A stretch of DNA of 64,000 nt from an uncultured Ferrovibrio sp. (GTDB lineage Bacteria > Pseudomonadota > Alphaproteobacteria > Ferrovibrionales > Ferrovibrionaceae). The stretch spans positions 496,001 to 560,000 of the forward strand of contig NZ_CALGPC010000006.1 of assembly GCF_937960835.1 (NCBI RefSeq). Direction: 5' to 3'. Position 1 is the first letter of the stretch; the number at the start of each line of letters is the position of its first letter. The position numbers and the translations under genes are program-made. The notes below the pieces were generated by a model. The model was given only the letters and a program-made list of their open reading frames with translations. It did no database searches and was not told the DNA's origin. Positions 60,461 to 64,000 of this stretch are shown here, piece by piece.

Positions 60461-60964
60461 ATGATCCGCGTTTCAAGCGTGTTTGCCGCCGGCTTTCTGG
60501 CGGCCGTGATGAGTGTTGTTGCCGCCGCGCCTGCCCGGGCCGATGATCCGGCTTTCCTCGCCCTGTCGGCTGGATATTACGACATCAACGACAACTTCGA
60601 TGCGGCTGAAGCCCGCATCGAATATCGACACGACGAAAAATTTTGGATTTTCAAGCCCTTCGCCGGCGTGATGGCGACCAGCGACGCGGCGGTGCATGGC
60701 TATGCCGGCGTGCTGGTGGACATCTATTTCGGCCGCCGCTGGGTGCTGACCCCCAGCTTCGCGCCCGGCCTCTATCATGATGGCGATGGCAAGGATCTCG
60801 GTGGCGCCGTTCAGTTCCGTTCGCAGCTTGAGCTGTCCTACCGCTTCAACGACCGCTCGCGGCTGGGGCTGAGCGTCAACCACATCTCGAATGCCAGCAT
60901 TTATGACAGCAATCCTGGCACCGAGAGCGTTGCGATCACCTACGCCATCCCGCTCGGGAATTAA
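60461..60964 (+). CDS. pagL: Lipid A 3-O-deacylase, PagL-like
   Basis: Outer-membrane beta-barrel enzyme of 168 aa removing the 3-O acyl chain of lipid A. Signal peptide residues 1-27 (APARA-DD). The catalytic H-x-S-N motif appears in SVNHISNASIYDSNPGTES, with Glu in the latter. The C-terminus follows barrel strands and ends IPLGN. ATG 60461 behind GGGGGG. It shares its upstream gap with the DUF2459 gene on the other strand. It fits adaptation of the envelope. Confidence 0.88.
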   Translation: MIRVSSVFAAGFLAAVMSVVAAAPARADDPAFLALSAGYYDINDNFDAAEARIEYRHDEKFWIFKPFAGVMATSDAAVHGYAGVLVDIYFGRRWVLTPSFAPGLYHDGDGKDLGGAVQFRSQLELSYRFNDRSRLGLSVNHISNASIYDSNPGTESVAITYAIPLGN

Positions 60965-61072
60965 CAAGCACGGCGCGATCGTACGGCGAACGAGCGTCTA
61001 ATTTTCCCAAATATCTTAATATCGTTCTATGTATGTTCTTTCATGAAAACCTGCCGGGAATGAGATCTGACC

Positions 61073-61951
61073 TCAGGTAAAGTCAGCCGGTTCAAGCCCG
61101 GCTTGCTGCCAGACGGAGGCTGGTGTTGCTCCTTCAGCGCGGAGGTCGCGGAGGGCCGGGGCATTCTTGCGTTTGGCCAGCCGTTCGCCTGAGGCATCGG
61201 TCAGCAGGGGGTGATGGGCATAGGCCGGTACCGGCCAGCCGAACAAAGCCTGCAGCAGCCGATGCAGATGCGTAGCCGGGAAAAGGTCTCGGCCGCGGCT
61301 GACCAGGGTGACGCCTTGTAGGGCATCGTCATGGCAGACGCAGAGGTGATAGCTCGCCGGTGTTTCCTTGCGCGCGAGCACGACGTCGCCGAATCCCTGG
61401 ATCAGCAGGTCGGGTGTGACGGATTGCTGCCCCTCGGATTCGTCATGCCATGAGAGCGGCCAGCGGCCGACCTGGCGGCAGGCGGCAGCTATATTGAGGC
61501 GTAACGCATAGGGCTCGCCGCGCGCGATGCGTTCAGCGCGCTCAGCATTGCTCAGCCGCCGGCAGGTGCCAGGATAGATCACGCCATCGAAGCCATGTGG
61601 GGCGTGGCCTGCAGCGGCGATTTCGGCCTGAATCTGCTTGCGGCTGCAAAAGCAGGGATAGAGCAGGCCGCGCGATGCAAGGTCATCCAGAGCGCGCTTG
61701 TACTCAGCAAGATGCTGCGACTGATGCCGCACGGGTTCGTCCCAGTGCAAACCAAGCCAGGCGAAATCCTCAAAGATCGCCTCTGTGAATTCCGGGCGGC
61801 AGCGCGTGCCGTCGATGTCCTCGATGCGCAGGAGAAAACGCCCGCCAGCGGCTTTGGCGCGCAAATAGGCCAGGCCCGCCGAATAGGCATGGCCAAGATG
61901 CAGATAGCCGGTAGGGCTTGGCGCGGTGCGGGTGACGATGTCAGAGTGCAT
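61073..61951 (-). CDS. gluQ: Glutamyl-queuosine tRNA(Asp) synthetase
   Basis: Attaches glutamate to queuosine of tRNA-Asp; 292 aa, lacking the anticodon-binding domain of GluRS. The HIGH-type motif is TGYLHLGHAYSA, with RIEDIDGTRC. The zinc-type Cys motif CFCSRKQ is present and the KMSKS equivalent is RLAKRKN. ATG 61951 with GGAACGGAA upstream. It is divergent from alkA with 24 bp between starts. Confidence 0.94.
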   Translation of the reverse strand: MHSDIVTRTAPSPTGYLHLGHAYSAGLAYLRAKAAGGRFLLRIEDIDGTRCRPEFTEAIFEDFAWLGLHWDEPVRHQSQHLAEYKRALDDLASRGLLYPCFCSRKQIQAEIAAAGHAPHGFDGVIYPGTCRRLSNAERAERIARGEPYALRLNIAAACRQVGRWPLSWHDESEGQQSVTPDLLIQGFGDVVLARKETPASYHLCVCHDDALQGVTLVSRGRDLFPATHLHRLLQALFGWPVPAYAHHPLLTDASGERLAKRKNAPALRDLRAEGATPASVWQQAGLEPADFT

Positions 61952-61975
61952 GAAACAATTCCGTTCCTGCAGCTT

Positions 61976-62668
61976 ATGGCAAAGCGTTTGCAAAATACAA
62001 AGCCGCGGCCGACGCCCGCTCTGAAGCCGGATCGCCGCAGAAGCACGCTGGTCGCCATCGAGGCGCTGTGCCAGCGCGAACCGAAGTTCGCCGAAGCCTG
62101 GCGGGTCGTCGAATTCTTGCCCGACCGGCGCCGTCCGGCCGATCTGGCAAGTCTGGCGCGGATCATCGTCGAGCAGCAGGTCTCGGTTGCCTCGGCGGCA
62201 GCAATCTGGGCTCGGGTGGAAATGGCGGTGACGCCGTTCACCGCCGAACAGATATTGAAGCGCAGCGATGCACAACTGCAGCGCTGTGGTTTGAGCCGGC
62301 CGAAGATGCTTTATCTGCGCCATCTGGCGCGCGCCGTGAAACAGGGCGAGCTCGATTTCGCGTTGTTGCCCAAGCTGGAGGATCACGCGGCCATCACCAT
62401 GCTGACGGCGGTGAAAGGGATCGGGCGCTGGACGGCGGAGATCTTTTTGCTGTTTGCGCTGGATCGTCCCGATATCTGGCCGGCGCATGATCTCGCGCTG
62501 CAGGAAGCAACGCGCCGCTTGTTCGGTTTGAAGTCTCGGCCGGATGTGAAGCAGATGGATGCGCTGGCGGAACCGTGGCGGCCCTATCGCGGCGTCGCTT
62601 CGCGGCTGCTGTGGCGGTATTATGCCGTCACGCAGAACCGGCTGACGACCGATGCAGCGCCAGTATGA
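61976..62668 (+). CDS. alkA: DNA-3-methyladenine glycosylase II (AlkA-like)
   Basis: HhH-GPD superfamily glycosylase removing alkylated purines, 230 aa. The helix-hairpin-helix plus catalytic Asp read LTAVKGIGRWTAEIFLLFALDRPDIWPAHDLALQEA. The N-terminal 60 residues are variable. ATG 61976 is preferred; a longer frame overlapping gluQ on the other strand is unlikely. No strong ribosome site. It lacks the AdaA-type regulatory domains. Confidence 0.9.
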   Translation: MAKRLQNTKPRPTPALKPDRRRSTLVAIEALCQREPKFAEAWRVVEFLPDRRRPADLASLARIIVEQQVSVASAAAIWARVEMAVTPFTAEQILKRSDAQLQRCGLSRPKMLYLRHLARAVKQGELDFALLPKLEDHAAITMLTAVKGIGRWTAEIFLLFALDRPDIWPAHDLALQEATRRLFGLKSRPDVKQMDALAEPWRPYRGVASRLLWRYYAVTQNRLTTDAAPV

Positions 62669-62707
62669 AACCCGGCACGAAACTGACGATTATGCTGACT
62701 GATTGCC

Positions 62708-63424
62708 ATGAAGATTGACGGGCCCCGGATTCCTCCCGCGCAAGGCAAGGCGCAAAGCCTTGTCGTTCTGCTGCATGGCTATGGCGCGGACGGCAACGAC
62801 CTGATCGAGCTGGGCGCGCAGTGGCGGCGGCAATTGCCCGGAGCTGCTTTCGTAGCGCCGCATGCCCCGACGATGATCCCGGGCTTTCCGCCCGGCATGG
62901 GCGGCGGGCGGCAATGGTTCGCACTCGATGCCTATGATCCGAACTTGCTGCGGCGCGACCCGCATCATGCGGCGGAGATTTATGCCACGATGCTAGATGG
63001 TGCCGAGAAGGCCGCGCCGGTGCTGGAAAGTTTCATCGACATGGAACTTGCGCGTCTTGGCCTGGGCGCCGACCGGCTGATGTTGGTGGGCTTCAGCCAG
63101 GGGACCATGATGGCGCTGCATGTCGGCTTGCGCCGCAGTCCGGCGCCAGCGGGGATTTTGGGATTCTCCGGCGCGCTGCTCGGCGCCGACAAGCTCAAGG
63201 AGCAGATTCGCGGCCGGCCGCCGATTCTGCTGATCCATGGCGATGCCGACGACGTGGTACCGCTTGAGGCCTTATTCGCGGCGCTGAACGGACTGGCCGC
63301 GGCGGACTGTCCCGCCCGCTGGCATATCGGCAGGGGCGTTGGCCATGGAATCGCGCCGGACGGTCTTGCACTGGGCGGCGCTTTCCTTGCGGAAAGTAGT
63401 GGCGCCGCGCGGCTGGCGCGCTAG
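62708..63424 (+). CDS. Phospholipase/carboxylesterase family hydrolase (YpfH-like)
   Basis: Alpha/beta serine hydrolase, 238 aa. Motifs: VVLLHGYGADGNDLIELG, the nucleophile in VGFSQGTMMAL, D in IHGDADDVVP and H in RGVGHGIAPDG. Family members hydrolyse short acyl esters or lysophospholipids. Start ATG 62708; no obvious SD. It follows alkA by 39 bp. Confidence 0.9.
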   Translation: MKIDGPRIPPAQGKAQSLVVLLHGYGADGNDLIELGAQWRRQLPGAAFVAPHAPTMIPGFPPGMGGGRQWFALDAYDPNLLRRDPHHAAEIYATMLDGAEKAAPVLESFIDMELARLGLGADRLMLVGFSQGTMMALHVGLRRSPAPAGILGFSGALLGADKLKEQIRGRPPILLIHGDADDVVPLEALFAALNGLAAADCPARWHIGRGVGHGIAPDGLALGGAFLAESSGAARLAR

Positions 63425-63542
63425 ATCAATGCAGCCTCCGGCCCGGCAGACCGGCGGCCCTTACAAAATAAGGTAGTTGTCATGATGCGGTAACCCCGCA
63501 TATGGTAATTGCAATTCTACGCAACCGGGCCCTGGGGAGCAC

Positions 63543-64000
63543 ATGAACCCTGAGAGTTGTCCAGCGTTAGTGTTGAATGCGGATTACCAGCCGCTGTCTT
63601 ATTTCCCGCTCTCGGTTTGGCCGTGGCAGGAAGTGGTCAAAGCGGTGTGTATGGATCGCGTCACCATCCTGTCGGAATACGAGCAGGAAATCCGCTCCCC
63701 CAGTTTCAGCATGCGGCTGCCGAGCGTGGTGGCGCTGAAACGCTACATCGCCCCGGCCCGCCGCCCAGCCTTTACCCGTTTCAATCTGTTCCTGCGCGAC
63801 CGCTTCTCCTGCCAATATTGCGGCAGCCGGCATGAACTGACCTTCGATCATGTAATCCCGCGTTCCCGTGGCGGCCTGACCCGCTGGGACAATGTGGTTG
63901 CTGCCTGCGCGCCGTGCAATCTGCGCAAGGGCGGCCGCATGCCGCATGATTGTGGCATGCATCCCAGGACGAAGCCGCACATGCCGACCGTACAGGAATT
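63543..64000 (+). CDS. HNH endonuclease (5' part; runs off window)
   Basis: An open frame from ATG 63543 (GGGGAG upstream) to the window end, 152 codons, without a stop. The N-terminus MNPESCPALVLNADYQPLSYFPLSVW and the HNH site CQYCG...FDHVIPRSRGG...CAPCN (two zinc CxxC pairs plus H) identify the widespread bacterial HNH family with an N-terminal 'VLNADY-P' domain. These are usually housekeeping and not mobile. The C-terminal end is missing. Confidence 0.92.
   Translation, partial: MNPESCPALVLNADYQPLSYFPLSVWPWQEVVKAVCMDRVTILSEYEQEIRSPSFSMRLPSVVALKRYIAPARRPAFTRFNLFLRDRFSCQYCGSRHELTFDHVIPRSRGGLTRWDNVVAACAPCNLRKGGRMPHDCGMHPRTKPHMPTVQE

Noticed and set aside
63543..64000. HNH gene as part of a mobile element
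   Set aside because: No integrase, terminase or repeats nearby; the family with this N-terminus is a common chromosomal gene.

Overview
The window reads as the chromosome of a free-living, high-GC alphaproteobacterium, probably Rhodospirillales-like; the genus cannot be fixed from sequence alone. Pointers are 5-aminolevulinate synthase (Shemin-type HemA), the alphaproteobacterial regulator family TrcR/DUF1013, small DUF1192 and DUF3309 proteins, a cysteine-less L31, a class I aldolase, and a candidate alpha-r8/mmgR (suhB-type) small RNA. I see no rRNA, tRNA, CRISPR array, insertion sequence or prophage. It looks like ordinary core and transport chromosome with a few eroded genes.

Layout. 1-3.2 kb: tail of a DUF488 gene, then a TRAP-TAXI uptake system (binding protein, terminator, fused permease). 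3.2-6.1 kb (minus): a decayed RibD_C/DHFR-like gene with a perfect 19-bp palindrome, a GlcD-type FAD dehydrogenase, and TsaC/Sua5. 6.2-10.2 kb (plus): acyl-CoA dehydrogenase, MBL-fold hydrolase and HSDL2-like SDR, a probable acyl-CoA/lipid catabolism group. 10.2-12.1 kb: OmpW behind a perfect FNR/FixK box, then small envelope proteins (glycine-zipper lipoprotein, BON lipoprotein, DUF3309). 12.1-15.2 kb: a mini P-loop ATPase, HemA, a receiver domain lacking its phospho-Asp, and an HPt protein. 15.3-19.7 kb: RND efflux pump 1. 19.8-24.1 kb: HDAC-like deacetylase, EttA, and a TPR protein with two methyltransferase-like domains. 24.1-28.9 kb: EamA and MFS transporters, an orphan NMT1/THI5 binding protein, aspartate aminotransferase. 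29.0-33.9 kb: RHH regulator, RND pump 2, a small secreted protein. 34.1-38.0 kb: a Dpp/Opp-type ABC importer without its binding protein. 38.2-42.6 kb: TrcR, quinone oxidoreductase, DUF1192, a LysR/AzoR divergent pair, TetR.

42.6-46.6 kb: candidate sRNA, then MetY with a structured leader, an alpha/beta hydrolase, ThiE and SuhB. 46.7-50.7 kb: proline-rich OmpA-like protein, MotA/ExbB-like and MotB/OmpA-like pair, DUF3574 protein. 50.7-53.6 kb (minus): SMP-30/paraoxonase-like protein and an MsbA-type ABC exporter. 53.8-54.3 kb: a frameshifted TraT-like lipoprotein pseudogene. 54.5-56.0 kb: L31, an orphan 88-aa ORF, and Hsp20 with a candidate RpoH promoter and an SD-sequestering hairpin. 56.1-59.5 kb (minus): gap-pgk-fba glycolytic operon. 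59.6-64.0 kb: DUF2459 protein, PagL, GluQRS divergent from AlkA, a YpfH-type esterase, and an HNH endonuclease cut by the window edge.

No single large new system stands out. The most informative items are the candidate sRNA at 42.7 kb, the metY leader, the phosphoacceptor-less receiver beside an HPt protein, the tandem methyltransferase with a decayed second domain, the two multi-lesion pseudogenes (one with a templated-looking perfect palindrome), and the FNR box upstream of ompW.
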